A stretch of DNA of 64,000 nt from Budorcas taxicolor (GCF_023091745.1 NC_068912.1:77363067-77427066); one strand, 5' to 3'; numbered from the stretch's first letter, positions 23,130 through 34,325 are shown. Made by a program: numbers and translations. Notes: generated from the letters alone by a model not told the origin.

Positions 23130-23682
23130 GATAGAAATGTATTTCTTATTTAAGTGAAGTCTTGGTGGATGTGGTGCATGGCTTGTATAGCTGTTCTGTT
23201 CTCGTAAGTCCCCAGAGACCCAGGTAACTTCTAGCTCATGGTGCTGACATTTCTAGAGTGTGGCTCTCATTTTCACAGTTCAAGATGATGGCATTCTGTA
23301 ATTCAGCCAGTGAGCTGAAGGTGGAATGAAAAGACAGGTACAAAGCATACATATATAACTTGTCTGTTAAGGAAGTTTCCTGAAAACTGCCACAGATGTT
23401 TCTACTTATATCCTTCTGGCCATGAATTATGTGGCCATGCCTAGCTTCAGTGGAGAGTGACACATGAAGTCTTTTTCCTTGGACAGAATATGACCCATTA
23501 GAAATTCTGCTTCCATGGTAGAAGAAGAGAATAAATATTGGGAAAGAGCTAGAAGGCTTTACCATACATAGGTACATACCTAAGAGTAAGATTGTTGGTT
23601 GACAAGCTGTGTTCATTTGTACAAGGCAATGCCAAATCATTCTCCAAAGTGTTTGAATCAGAGGGTGAAACCTGAGCATATT
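23130..23682. other. Unassigned, probably old interspersed repeat
   Basis: Phrases such as 'gtggctctcattttcacag' and 'ggccatgaattatgtggcca' feel like an old mammalian repeat in antisense, but I cannot name it. 23565-23665 ('aatgccaaatcattctccaaag') may be a small minus-strand L1M piece. No gene seen. Confidence 0.3.
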
Positions 23683-23945
23683 CATTCATTAAATAAGTAT
23701 TTATTGAGCATTTACTATGTACCAACATTATTCTTAGAGCTGAGCTGTAACAGTGGGCTTACATTCCATGGGGACAATCAATAAACAGGTAAATAAATAA
23801 GCATTATAATTTGGCTAGTAAAGTGAGTAGCAGTGAAGTAGAGTAGCGGAAAGAGATTTGGGGAGTATCAGGTTTTGGAGAGTGGGTCTTGGAGATGGGT
23901 CTCCAAGGGCCTAGTAAAATAGAGCTGAAAGAGCGCAAGTGGACT
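23683..23945 (-). repeat. L2 relic
   Basis: Antisense L2 3' end: 'taagtatttattgagcattt', 'actatgtaccaacattattc', then 'caataaacaggtaaataaat', in L2 order. Confidence 0.75.
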
Positions 23946-24114
23946 AAATTCAGATCCTTCTGAGTCTGTCCTTGGCGCATAAGAGCAAACTTGTCTTTCC
24001 TAACAAGTAGCCTATTTGTTTAGCACATCAAAACAATTGAGCATGATGTTACTGATAATGTATTCAAATAATAATTATTCTGGTGAGAATCTCTTACCTG
24101 GAATACAATAGAGC

Positions 24115-24260
24115 TATCAAGTTCAGAGTCCAGCCCTTTCATTTTCCATTTATTCATCAAGTACATCACATGTGCAAAGCATGATAGGGACTAAAGGGAC
24201 TTTAAAAATACACAGAACAAGAATGCAGATGCTAGCTTTCAGGCACAAAAACAATGCAAT
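24115..24260 (-). repeat. Possible L2 relic
   Basis: 'tttattcatcaagtacatca', 'catgtgcaaagcatgatag' and a following AC-rich segment resemble a degraded L2 end. 23946-24114 and 24261-24877 show no gene or repeat I can name. Confidence 0.4.
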
Positions 24261-24877
24261 TACACTGCCATTAAAGTGGGTGCAGGAGAATAGATAACCT
24301 GCCTGGAAATGTGCAGGCCTGAGGTGCACATGCCAGGAAGCAAGTCCCAGGCGCAGGTGCTTAAAATTAATTTTCCCAAAAGATGCTTAGAGGCTTTTTC
24401 AAATCAGCAGCCAAGCTGAACGTTTTTTCTTTCCTGCTGTAGTTATAATTCTACTACATCTAATCCAGCTTCCATTGCCTAGGAAAATTATATAAGAATC
24501 AACACAATTTGAATATTATATAGGCACATTCGCTCTCTCTTTTTTAAAATCAAATATGTGTGAGCTATGTGGTATTATAAAAACACATGACACAGCATAG
24601 GAAATTCTATTTATGCACTCACAGCGTATTTCACACTTGACTATCCAGTCCTGAACTGTAAAACTTTTTTTGATATAACTCAACATCTCCACCCACCTTT
24701 CCCTCTCATGTGATTTGATCACTGATTGCTGACTAAACATTTTCCTAAAGGGTTAAGGAAGAGCATGTTGCCCATCTATCCAAACCTGGCTTGAACTCAT
24801 AGCCTCAACTGCCTGTTTATAGCTTAAGACAGCTGAATTAACCAATCTTGAACAGCAAGGAACCCAAAGCAAAAAAA

Positions 24878-25161
24878 GCTGCTGCTGCTGCTACTGCTGC
24901 TAAGTCACTTCAGTCGTGTCTGATTCTGTGCAACCCAAAGACGGCAGCCCACCAGGCTCCCCCATCCCTGGGATTCTCCAGGCAAGAACACTGGAGTGGG
25001 TTGCCATTTCCTTCTCCAATGCATGAAAGAGAAAAGTGAAAGTGAAGTCACTCAGTCGTATCCGACTCTTAGAGACCCCATGGACTGCAGCCTATCAGGC
25101 TCCTCCGTCCATAGGATTTTCCAGGCAAGAGTACTGGAGTGGGGTGCCATTGCCTTCTCCC
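24878..25161 (-). mobile_element. Bov-A2 SINE dimer with (CTG)n
   Basis: A (CTG)n tract (24878-24902) leads into two tandem Bov-A units. Each has the 'caggcaaga.ac/gtactggagtggg' core, and they are joined by the 'gaaaagtgaaagtgaag' linker. This is the standard Bov-A2 layout in minus orientation. Confidence 0.9.
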
Positions 25162-25874
25162 ATTCAATAAATATACATCAAAAGAGAATGTAAAAAGTAT
25201 TCTTTTTGTGAACACTGTTGTTCTAAAACAAAGAGACTACTAGACATTGCTTCAACAAAGATGGGTTGACTTAGGACCAGCAGAGAAATGCAGTTCAGAG
25301 TCTGCAACCATGGTAGCCACATACAAGCTCCTGAGGCAAAGGAAGGAGAACATTCTCATAAAAGGAGAAAGGAAATTGGGAGAGTGATAGTAAATAAGGA
25401 GACCATTGCTTTTCATTGGCTGAGTTGTTTCCAGGAAAGAAAAGGGTCTTTGATCTTCTTGTTGGGCTCTGCTATATCATTCCAGGGCCTGAGAGCTTCC
25501 CCTCTCATTTCCCAGCTCTATTTAATTAAGGTTTCCATGTATTTTATTTATTTATTTATTTTTTACATTTACCCCTTTTGATCAAGATCTTTCTCTGAAA
25601 GAACCACTGATCAAGAGTTAGGCTTTCTAGTTTGAGAAGCTTTGTCCCCAGTGGCAGGAGGGACATTTTCTTGGTGTGATGTCTCACTTTGGAGGAAAAG
25701 TTCACAGATTAGAGACCTATTGAGCTCATATTTGTGTAAGAAAAGGAATAAACTCTCAGGAACTTTTATCTTTTTTACTTCAAAAGATTATTTGATTGTA
25801 CAAGTAGATAACTCAAAACCAAGTAAATATTAAGAACAGAAAATTTCTATTAATTTTCTGCATGATGAACATTC
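25162..25874. other. Unassigned stretch beside the ERV relic
   Basis: No coding frame I recognise. Given the ERV pol relic to the right (reading leftward), this could hold decayed integrase, env or LTR sequence. I found no motif to prove it. A (ATTT)n run lies at about 25542-25562. Confidence 0.3.
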
Positions 25875-26225
25875 TTTCTTTTTAATTATTTTAATTAGTG
25901 AAGTATAATTGCTCTACAATGTTGTGTTAGCTTTTGCTATACAACAAAGTGAATTAGCTATATGTATACATGTGAAGAGTTGACTCATTGGAAAAGACTC
26001 TGATGCTGGGAGGGATTAGAGGGAGGAGGAGAAGAGGACAATAGAGGATGAGATGGCTGGATGGCATCACTGACTCGATGGATGTGAGTCTGAGTGAACT
26101 CCGGGAGTTGGTGATGGACAGGGAGGCCTGGCGTGCTGCAATTCATGGGGTCACAAAGAGTCGGACATGACTGAGCAACTGAACTGAACTTAACTGATAC
26201 ATATATCCCCTCCCTCTTGACATAA
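25875..26225 (-). mobile_element. Ruminant L1 3'-end fragment split by B12
   Basis: Antisense of the ruminant L1 3' UTR ('gtataattgctctacaatgt', 'tgtgttagcttttgctatac'). It continues after B12 as 'atacatatatcccctccctc'. The copy is confined to roughly the last 120 bp. Confidence 0.8.
25972..26196 (+). mobile_element. BovB 3' fragment B12 with 6-bp duplication
   Basis: Last ~225 bp of BovB in plus orientation inside the L1 tail. ATACAT occurs at 25966-25971 and 26197-26202. Confidence 0.88.
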
Positions 26226-26844
26226 TGCCCCAGAATCTTAGTAATAGATAAAGGAGCAAGTAAGAGTATTGCATCCAGTAATTCCTGAATATAAGGGCCA
26301 TTTTAAATTTTATTTCCACTGGAAGGAATCCACGTTGCTTCCACAACATTCCAACATCATGAGCTACTTCAAAAGCATATCTACCCTGAGTAAAATATTG
26401 GAAGTTTTGTCCTTGGCTAAAGTATAAGATTATGTAAAAACATACAGTTCAGCCTGCTGAACTGAAGTAGCCTTAGGTAAAGATGTTGCCACAATAACAT
26501 CGAAAGGAGTCACAATAGTAAACTCAGCACAATATTTGCCATTGGCATCTTTTAAATAAGAACCATCAGTGAACCATGAGAACTCATTGTTACATGGAAG
26601 AATTTCTTATAGATCATCACAAGGAGTCAGAGGTGATCCATCAGCATTAAGCAGTCATGAAGGACTTCATCAGTGTTAGAAGGAAGAATAGCAGGGTTTA
26701 TCTTACTATAACATGAGTTATGTGCAGAGCAGTTAACAAAAGGACTTCATAGCAGGTGAGGCAGCTGACTAAGAGATGTTGAGTGTGATGAGAATTCGGG
26801 AAAGCTTCCATTGCATGAGGAACAAAAATGGTTAAAGGGGATCC
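26226..26844 (-). pseudogene. Class I ERV pol relic: RNase H
   Basis: Old endogenous gammaretrovirus-like pol sequence on the minus strand. Reading leftward, an RNase H signature appears around 26555-26585 (FTDGSYL-type) followed by an alanine/glutamine-rich AEL-type helix. Then, near 26310-26350, comes the MLWKQRGFL segment that follows the conserved aspartate-serine-arginine site of this family. The aspartate position reads V-D-M and stops occur, so the enzyme is dead. In a virus it would degrade RNA in RNA-DNA hybrids. Family assignment rests on order and local similarity only. Confidence 0.75.
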
Positions 26845-27275
26845 TATGGTTTTTCCAGTGGTCATGTATGGATGTGAGAGTTGGACGGTGAAGAAAGCTG
26901 AGCGCCGAAGAATTGATGCTTTTGAACTGTGGTGTTGGAGAAGACTCTTGAATCCCTTGGACTGTAAGGAGATCCAACCAGTCCATTCTAAAAGAGATTA
27001 GTCCTGGGTGTTCATTGGAAGGACTGATGCTAAAGCTGAAACTCCAATACTTTGGCCACCTCATGCGAAGAGTTAACTCATTGGAAAAGATTCTGAGGCG
27101 GGGAGGGATTGGGGGCAGGAGGATAAGGGGACGACAGAGGATGAGATGGCTGGATGGCATCACCAACTCGATGGACATGAGTTTGAGTGAACTCCGGGAG
27201 TTGGTGATGGACAGGGAGGCCTGGCGTGCTGTGATTCATGGGGTCGCAAAGAGTCAGACACGACTGAGTGACTGA
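26845..27275 (+). mobile_element. BovB fragment B13
   Basis: Plus-strand BovB 3' region inserted into the ERV relic. Begins 'tatggtttttccagtggtc' and ends 'actgagtgactgaa'. The piece 27015-27275 reads LQYFGHLMRRVNSLEKILRR. Confidence 0.9.
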
Positions 27276-27990
27276 ATAAAAGTGAAAGGGGAGAGCAAAA
27301 AATTGGTTTAAAACTCAACATTTAGAAAATTAAGATGATGGCGTCTGGTCCCATCATTTCATGGCAAATAGATGGGGAAAATGTGACAGATTTAATTTTG
27401 GGGGGCTCAAAAGCCACTGCAGATGGTGACTGCAGCCATATAATTAAAAGATGCTCACTCCTTGGAAGAAAAGTTATGACCAACCTAGACAGCATATTTA
27501 AAAGCAGAGACATTACTTTGCCAACAAAGGTCCATCTAGTCAAAGCTGTGGTTTTTCCAGTAGTCACCTATGGATGAGAGAACTGGAGTATAAAGAAAGC
27601 TGAAAGCCGAAGAATTGATGCTTTTGAACTGTGGTGTTGGAGAAGACTCTTGAGAGTCCCCTGGACTGCAAGGAGATCCAACCAGATCTATCCTAAAGGA
27701 AATCAGTCCTGAAAATTCATTGGAAGGACTGGTGTTGAAGCTGAAACTCCAATACTTTGGCCACCTGATTGGAAGAGCTGACTCACTTGAAAAAATTCTG
27801 ATGCTGGGAAAGATTGAAGAGGGAGGAGAAGGGGATGACAGAGGATGAGATGGTTGAATGGCATCACCTACTCAATAATTATGAGCTTGAGTAAACTCCA
27901 GGAGTTGGTAATGGACAGGGAGGCCCGGTGTGCTGCAGTCCATGGGGTTGCAAAGAGTCGGACACAACTGAGCAACTGAACTGAACTGAA
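27276..27990 (+). mobile_element. BovB-derived B14 (ART2A-like), abutting B13
   Basis: Begins 'aaaagtgaaaggggagagc' exactly after the B13 3' end, the same arrangement as B10/B11. It shares the 'ctgggaaagattgaag' variant with B11. It ends in ACTGAACTGAA repeats; ERV sequence resumes at 27991. Confidence 0.85.
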
Positions 27991-28148
27991 TGGCCTTACC
28001 CAAAAGGACAGTGGCTCTGAGGCAATGGTGGGGGGATCTCTATGCCCCAGTTTCTCACATCAACCCCTATGGGTTGATGATGGCTCCATATTTTGGGGTG
28101 AGAGAGTGAGTACTCCAAGATAATTTTCTTCCTTTTCATATAGAAAAA
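27991..28148 (-). pseudogene. ERV pol relic: RT/RNase H connection
   Basis: Antisense segment that would encode the stretch just before RNase H in gammaretrovirus-like pol, similar in layout to a leucine-aspartate-proline motif followed by a cysteine-leucine-arginine-alanine helix. It links the RT and RNase H parts in the right order. Short and frameshifted. Confidence 0.6.
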
Positions 28149-28240
28149 GTAAAAAGGGAATATGGCTGACTCATGTTGATATATGGCAGAAACCAACACA
28201 GTACTGTAAAGCAATTATTCTCCAATTAAAAATAAATAAA
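28149..28240 (+). mobile_element. Ruminant L1 3'-end fragment
   Basis: 'gaatatggctgactcatgtt', 'ggcagaaaccaacacagtac', then 'ttctccaattaaaaataaat': the last ~90 bp of a ruminant L1, inserted in the ERV relic. Confidence 0.85.
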
Positions 28241-28246
28241 AGTGAA

Positions 28247-28445
28247 AATGAAAGTTGCTCAGTCATGTCCGACTCTTTGCAAGCCCATGGACTGTAGTCT
28301 GCCAGACTCCTCTGTCCATGGAATTCTCCAGGCAAGAATACTGGAGTGGGTAGCCATTCCCTTCTCCAGGGGATCTTCCCAACCCAGGGATCGAACCCAG
28401 GTCTCCTACATTGCAGATGGATTCTTTACCATCTGAATTACCAGA
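28247..28445 (-). mobile_element. Bov-tA SINE
   Basis: Minus-strand Bov-tA with well preserved antisense B box ('gggatcgaacccaggtctcc'). It lies right after the L1 tail. Short A-rich flanks (aataaaa) may be its target duplication. Confidence 0.93.
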
Positions 28446-28449
28446 ATAA

Positions 28450-29636
28450 AAATATTGAAAGACTAGGTGTTCATCAAACTGTCCTTTTAAGCCTTAAAAA
28501 CTATTTTCTTCCTTTAAATTGGGTCAGAGTTATTATCGTCTGGTAAGATATACAGAGGTTGGCCATCAGAGAAAATTCTGGATCCGATTTTGGCAGTAAC
28601 CAACTAGCTGCAAAAAACTTGGCAGCTGGCATTTAGTGTTGGGTTTTAGGAAACTTAGAATACCATGAAGACTATCTGGATCTTAGTATAGCTCTTGTTC
28701 TGATATTAGATACCCTAAATAGTAAACCTGGGTTTGGGCAAACTACAATTTTTCTTTGACAATCTTACATCTCTTTAAAGCTAAGAGCTTTAGCAAATGT
28801 ACGTTGTCTTCCTGTGAGGAAACTTGAGGAGAGTAAAGAAGCAAATAACTCATATATTGAAACAAAGTAGAAACTTTAGGGAACTTAATATTGTCCAGAT
28901 CAGCCTTTAGGATTTGCAAGAAATAAGAAGGATTCCCAGTAAAATCCTGAGGAATTACTGTCCAGGTAGATGGTTTTTCTTCCCAAGAGAAGGCAAGAGG
29001 GTATTGACCTACTTCATCAATTGAAACTAAAGGATGCCCTGCATAAATCAGTTACAGTAAAAAATATGCTTCCAGTTGGAATGGATGTTAGTAATATATG
29101 AGGGTTTGAAACAACAGGGTGTTGAGGGATGACAATGTGTTTATTGCTCAGGGGTCCTGGACAAACCTCCACTCTCAGCCTTTATGTTTTCTCACCAGTA
29201 AAATGGGAGTGTTAAAGTGGCTAGTAAAGGAAATAATGAGACCTTGAGCCTTGTAATTTTCTGTTGTCGGCTTTATGCCTTGAAGGGTTTCTTTACTTAT
29301 AGGGTATTCATTAATTCTGGGGAGAGATTTTGAGAGATTGAACTTTGATGGGAGGTGCACTGTGAGTTTTGCCCATCTCATTTGGAGATTTTGCCTTTAA
29401 GGAAGATGGTAACTGATTCAATAGGGGCAAATGATCAGTGCCTCCAGAATCATCTTTTATACTGTCATAGACAGAACAAATAAAAGATGTCAGTGGGTCA
29501 TTTAATTCACCTGGTTGGTTACTCTGATGACTACTGTGATGCTCAAGAATTATTGCCTCCTCTTGGGAAAAGAAGCTCTGACACAATACTTCACTAACAA
29601 CTGGGTAAGAGTAGAGGAACTATAGTGAAACGAGTG
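28450..29636 (-). pseudogene. Class I ERV pol relic: reverse transcriptase
   Basis: Gammaretrovirus-like RT on the minus strand. The N-terminal part (29175-29381) has PRINEYPISKETLQGIKP and ends TPILLVRKHKG, the family's first RT block. Further left, a WTVIPQDFTGNPSYF block (motif B region, about 28935-28980) precedes the catalytic YxDD position. That position, about 28860, reads YMSY, so both catalytic aspartates are gone. The connection region with FAQTQVYYLGYLISEQ follows near 28740. Several stops and frame changes are present. The adjoining 29311-29586 stretch is likely the PR-RT spacer. Confidence 0.82.
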
Positions 29637-29645
29637 TGTATCTTT

Positions 29646-30000
29646 TCTTAAAGATGTATTTATTTTTACTTTTTGTCTGGTGCGTCTTCATTGCCGCACG
29701 TGGGCTTTCTCTAGTTGTGGAGAGTAAGGGCTACTCTCTACTTGCAGTTGTGGACTTCGCATTATGGTGGCTTCTCTTGTTGCAGAGCACAGGCTCTGGG
29801 CACATGGGCTTCAGTAGTAGCAGTGTGCGGACTTAGTAGTTGTGATTCGTGGGCTCTAGAGCTTTGGCTCTGTAGTTGTGGCACACAGGCTTAGTTGCTC
29901 CATAGCATGTGGGATGTTCCCAAACCAGAGATAAAACTGATGTCTCTTGCATTGCAAGGCAATTCTTAACCACTGGACCACCAGGGAAGCCCCAGGAATA
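29646..30000 (-). mobile_element. CHR-type SINE with 9-bp target-site duplication
   Basis: Minus-strand CHR SINE ('cattgccgcacgtgggcttt', 'ggcttctcttgttgcagagc', 'ctggaccaccagggaagccc'). TGTATCTTT occurs at 29637-29645 and 30001-30009. It splits the ERV pol relic between RT and protease. Confidence 0.93.
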
Positions 30001-30009
30001 TGTATCTTT

Positions 30010-30330
30010 AAAAGGGCCTAAACAAAATGAAATATGTTCAGAGACAGGAATCTCTTATGGTTCATTGGAGATCCCCACTATTTAAGTCGTTTTCTTACTC
30101 CAAGGCAAGAGCTGGCTGCTTTACAGTAGTAGGGTTGAGCACCAAGAGTGTGGCTTCAGTATTAATTAGGACTGGAATAGATTCATACCCAATCTAGAGA
30201 AATGTTTCTCCAAGCTGATTAACGGGGAGGGTTGGGAAGAGCCCCTGAAGTTTCTTGGAGCCTCATCATCAAGAATTGGGAGGACACTGAGAAGATTGGT
30301 CTAACAGGGCATTCAAATCTCACAAAACTA
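30010..30330 (-). pseudogene. Class I ERV relic: protease
   Basis: Reading leftward on the minus strand, the sequence near 30130-30190 encodes IPVLINTEATLLVLNPT. This aligns with the retroviral aspartic protease active site, where DTGAT is expected. Here the aspartate and glycine are replaced (NTEAT), so it is inactive. A stop follows soon after. The position directly upstream of RT fits pro-pol order. Confidence 0.7.
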
Positions 30331-31079
30331 ATGTTATAATGCACAATGTGGGACGAAGTAAGTGCTATGCAACCTGGTGATGTATCCTCTTCTTCTAGAG
30401 CTCCATAATGATGCTACTGAAAGCCCCAATTTGGTAGTTTTGGAAGGTGGCTGGGGCCATCCATTACATTGAACCAGACAAGGCTCTTCTCCATCCCCCA
30501 TCCCACAGTCCATCTTGGAAGCAATCTTGGCACACAGTTTTATTACCAAATGTTATCATCCTAAAATAATCTAAGACATCTTCAGGAAACAGATTAAGAC
30601 ATTTGGCAAGCCCTTTCCCTAAACTGCCAAATTTCTGATCTTTGTAGTGCCCTTGACTTCACCTATAAGATGCAGGCCTGGAGTTGAATCCCCAGTATTC
30701 AGCCAGCAAACCATCATGCTGTCAGGCAACACATTCTCAACTGAGTGTGTTATTAGAACCCATGGGTCCAGACTATCTGTGGACTTCAGTGAAAGGAAAT
30801 AGAGACTTTCTTAGCCAGTTATCATCTTCTGCCTGCTGCATTTGTCCTTCATCTGTCTCTACCCAGAATATCCTTCTCCACCCCACAAAAAGGGAGGATC
30901 ATGTCCTAACTCGTCCAAAGGCCTTTGTGAAGGCCTACAGATCTTAATTTCCCGCCCAACTCACCCCCATAAAACCTCTGTATGGATATACCCAACAGCT
31001 GATATATCCTATAAAATCAGGCTTTTAACAATTACACATTAATTTGAAGTGGCCTACTTTGGTTTTGTTTAAAGCCCTA
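30331..31079. other. Unassigned stretch upstream of ERV protease
   Basis: By position this could be decayed gag, read on the minus strand, but I see no zinc-knuckle or major homology motif. The 71-codon minus frame 30334-30549 is cysteine-poor and unrecognised. Confidence 0.3.
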
Positions 31080-31511
31080 TAGCAGCTACAGGAATATAGA
31101 AGAATAATTTAGTAATTCCTACTAGGGGACTCAAGAGAAGGGTCTCAAGAGAAGGGGGCAGTTGAACCATATCCAGTCTTCTTAGACAAAAAGGGACACC
31201 AAGGCATCCAGGTTGATGGAAGAAAGCATGAGTAAGAGAGTCGTGTTCAGGGAACACTGAGAAATTCGGGGACAGCATAGGTTGTATGAAATTGATGGGG
31301 AAAAACAAAACTGGAAGAATAGGCTAGAGCTTGGTCATGGAGATCTAAATGCCAGGTTAAGAATTTGGATTTGATTCAGTAAACAATTGGAAGCCATGAA
31401 AAACTCTTGTGGAAAGAGCTTCACCTGTTCTTTAGAAAGTCAGAGACACAAACGTGGAGGACACGTAGAGGTTACTGCAGCACTCCAGGTGAAAGATAAT
31501 AATACGAGTTT
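31080..31511 (-). repeat. L2 relic
   Basis: Antisense L2 body: 'gaatttggatttgattcagt', 'aacaattggaagccatgaaa' and 'ctgcagcactccaggtgaaa' occur in L2 order. Confidence 0.75.
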
Positions 31512-31516
31512 ATCAT

Positions 31517-31659
31517 GAAATGGTTGGATATCATCACCGACTCAATGAACATGAGTTTGAGCAAACTCTGGAAGATGGTGAAGGACAGGGAAGCCTGGTG
31601 TGCTGCAGTCCACGCAGTTGCAAAGAGCTGGACGTGACTGGGTGACCGAACAACAACAA
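31517..31659 (+). mobile_element. BovB 3' fragment B15 (ART2A-like), 5-bp duplication
   Basis: About 143 bp of a BovB-derived 3' end ('ggttggatatcatcaccgac', ending in CAACAACAA). ATCAT occurs at 31512-31516 and 31660-31664. Confidence 0.8.
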
Positions 31660-32017
31660 ATCATAGAAAGTAATAGATCTAAGTGGAGGGGACCAGATTA
31701 GCAAGTCGCTGGGGAAGCTAAGAGTTGGCTGCTGTTTCCCGAATTACTAAATGGGGATGGATTGTTTAACCTAAGGATAGTTTAACCTAAACTAGAAAAG
31801 TCATGAGTCTGCTCATATTTTTATCCAAAGGCAGGGAAAGAACTAGGACTAGTGAATACATGTAGACTGACGTTGGGAGACATAAATAAAATTGATTTGT
31901 AGTTAAATTCCGAGAGTCATGCACTGTCAGCATGCTGGTTACTTTAGGGTCTTACACATTCGTCAGGAAACAAAGTGTTATCCTGAAGCCAGCTGAGTTT
32001 CCTTAGTAAATGGCAAC
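31660..32017. other. Unassigned, possibly more L2
   Basis: Lies between two L2 parts of the same orientation and may be degraded L2. No gene seen. Confidence 0.35.
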
Positions 32018-32580
32018 AGCTTCATTTATTCAGCCATCAAATATTTATTGATCGCTTACTATTGCTAAGTGCTCTGTACATAACAAACAAGACACAGCCC
32101 TTGCCCTTGAGTTGTTTATTGACTGAGGTGATGCCTTACATAAATGAGGCAATTCCAGTGTATGGAAGGGGTAGCAGTTAACATAGAGGCAAGTACAGGG
32201 CACCCACAGAACACCAAGGAGGCAGCTAACTCTAGCCTGAAGGAATAAAGAGGCACCAGTCAGAAAAGCAGGGGGTCAGTAAGGGGAAGGATACTTCCAT
32301 TAAGAAGAATAATCTGAATAAAAGCCCCAAGGTGAGAGAGGGCTTAGTGGGTGTGAAGGAAAGAGGTCACTTTGGTGGTGCAAGGTAACAAGAGAGGGCA
32401 CAAGCCTATGTCCAGACTGGCAGCCTCCCAAACTGTCCTTGGGACTATATCCCAGGGCCCTGGGAGTCGCTGAAACTTTTAAGCCACCCAATGACAGCCT
32501 TGTGCTTTAGAAAGCTCACTCTGGCTGTTGGGAGAAGCATGAATCAGAGAGGAGTGAGGCTGCAGCTTGGGTACCTGCCA
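32018..32580 (-). repeat. L2 relic
   Basis: Antisense L2: 'caaatatttattgatcgctt' and 'acaaacaagacacagccctt' near the left edge, then 'ttgtgctttagaaagctcac' and 'tctggctgttgggagaagca' further right. Confidence 0.82.
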
Positions 32581-32599
32581 TTCATCACGTGGCTGTCCC

Positions 32600-32830
32600 T
32601 GCCCAGTGCCCACTTCCGCCTGTAGAAATCTACCCCATCCATCAGGACTCAGCTCCTGGGACATCCTCTCTGTGCCTGCCAGTCAATCATAGTTAATTGC
32701 TCCTTCTTCAGCATTTCCATCATCCAGTTGCATATGCCTCTGTGTCCCTTAATAAGCCCAGCTCTATAACACCTCCTGGGATACTGAAATCCTGAGAATG
32801 CCCTTTGTAAATTATAAACTGTTGTACAAA
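32600..32830 (+). repeat. Possible L2 relic, opposite orientation
   Basis: 'ccatccatcaggactcagct' and 'ctcctgggacatcctctctg' resemble the sense L2 3' UTR. Weak. Confidence 0.4.
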
Positions 32831-32964
32831 TGTTTGCAGTGTGATGACAGTAGCAGCGAGGTTGTTTGTCTTCCCAGCTATGCTGAAAGACCTCTGAGAA
32901 CAGTGATTGTGCACTAAATCTCCCAAGTCCGAGTGTCTCAGCTGGAGCAAGTCCTTATTTCAGA

Positions 32965-33215
32965 ATCTTTCATGCTGAAGAGGCACTGAGATATATTAGA
33001 GACCACTTTGATGCCAGACAGACCTGAGTTTGAATCCCAGCTCCTGACTGGAGGTGTAGACTTAAGTGCATTTTACCTCTCTGAGCTTCAATTTCTGTGT
33101 TTGTAAGTAGAAGGAAAAATGCCTAGTCCATGAGGTTGTTGTGAGGATCAAGAGTCCATATAGAAAGTGCAAGGCGTGGTAGCTGCCACTGTGCACTAGT
33201 GGCTATTCTTATGTT
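32965..33215 (+). repeat. MIR SINE
   Basis: Sense MIR: 'gacagacctgagtttgaatc', 'ccagctcctgactgg', 'cctctctgagcttcaatttc', 'ggttgttgtgaggatcaaga'. The order and core match the MIR consensus. Confidence 0.9.
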
Positions 33216-33308
33216 TTCTCCCTTTGTGTACACATCCTGGAAAAACCAAGTCCCGGTTTAGGAAGTGACACTCTGAAGAAACTAACAGATGAGTAAGAAA
33301 AGCTACAA

Positions 33309-33795
33309 TGAGGGGAGATGAATTAGGAATTTTGGACTAACATATACACACTGCTATTTCCCTGGCGGCTCAGTCGATAAAGAATCTGCCAGCAATGCCA
33401 GAGACCTGGGTTCAACTCCTGTGTTGGGAGGTTCCCCTGGAGAAAGGAGTGGCAACCCACTCCACTGTTCTTGCCTGGGAAATCCCATGGACAGAGGAAC
33501 CTGGTGGGAAACACCCAATGGGGTTGCAAAGAGTTGGACACGACTGAGGGACATTCACGTGTATGAAACGGGTAAGCAACAGGATCTACTGTACAGTGCA
33601 GGGAACTATATTCAGTGCCTTGTAATAACTTATAATGTAAAAGAATCTGAAAAAGAATATATATATATATATACTTTCTCTCTATAGAAAGAGAGGGCGA
33701 GAGGATATATACATATAACTGAATCACTTTGTTCTATACCTGAAGCTAACACAACATTGTAAATTAACTATATTTTTTTAAGTTATTGAAACAAA
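33309..33795 (+). mobile_element. Ruminant L1 3' UTR split by Bov-tA
   Basis: Sense L1 tail. 33309-33356 ('aattttggactaacatatac') and 33555-33795 ('gatctactgtacagtgcagg', 'taactgaatcactttgttct', 'aacattgtaaattaactat') are one 3' UTR. An (AT)n/GA tract lies at 33658-33705. Confidence 0.88.
33357..33554 (+). mobile_element. Bov-tA SINE in L1
   Basis: Sense Bov-tA ('ttccctggcggctcag', 'agacctgggttcaactcctg', 'caaagagttggacacgactg') inserted in the L1 3' UTR. Confidence 0.93.
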
Positions 33796-33884
33796 AAAAC
33801 TAAAATGAAAAATCATTTTTCTTGGATAAAAAGCCAACAAACATGTCCCAGAAAGACAATTCCTCATAGTAACAGTACCTTCAA

Positions 33885-34070
33885 GTAGAATTTTCTGTGA
33901 TAACAGAAATGTTCTAAATCTGTACTGGCCAACAGATAGCCACTAGACACATGTGGTGCCTAAGCACTTGGAATGTAAAGAGTATGGATTTTAAACTTTC
34001 TTTAATTAATTTCAGTTTAAATAATGGCCCTGGCTTGTGGGTACCATGTTGAACAGTACAGGTGGATGCT
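33885..34070. repeat. Ancient nonautonomous DNA-transposon-like repeat
   Basis: 'aaatgttctaaatctgtact', 'tagccactagacacatgtgg' and 'gcctaagcacttggaatgta' match a common mammalian repeat that I believe is hAT-related. I am not sure of the family. Confidence 0.45.
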
Positions 34071-34325
34071 ATGCCCTCTAAGCCTGTATTGTGGAGAGGA
34101 GCTTGGGTAGGATGTACAGGGACAGGAAGGGTAGACAGGGAGATTGATTTTTAAAGCTGTCCAGGAGAGTGAGTCTGCATACAGCTGTTGTAAGAAGTTT
34201 AAGAATGAAGAGCCAAGTGGCCAGGCAGCAAGATAATAGGGGATAAGGAGGGCAGATGCACACCCCAGCATAAGAATGGAGATGATCACCACTGTGTTCA
34301 GGGAAGGGAAAGCCTTTCCTAACCT

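Noticed and set aside
30334..30549. 71-codon minus frame as possible ERV gag zinc finger
   Set aside because: Cysteines and histidine are not spaced as in a CCHC knuckle.
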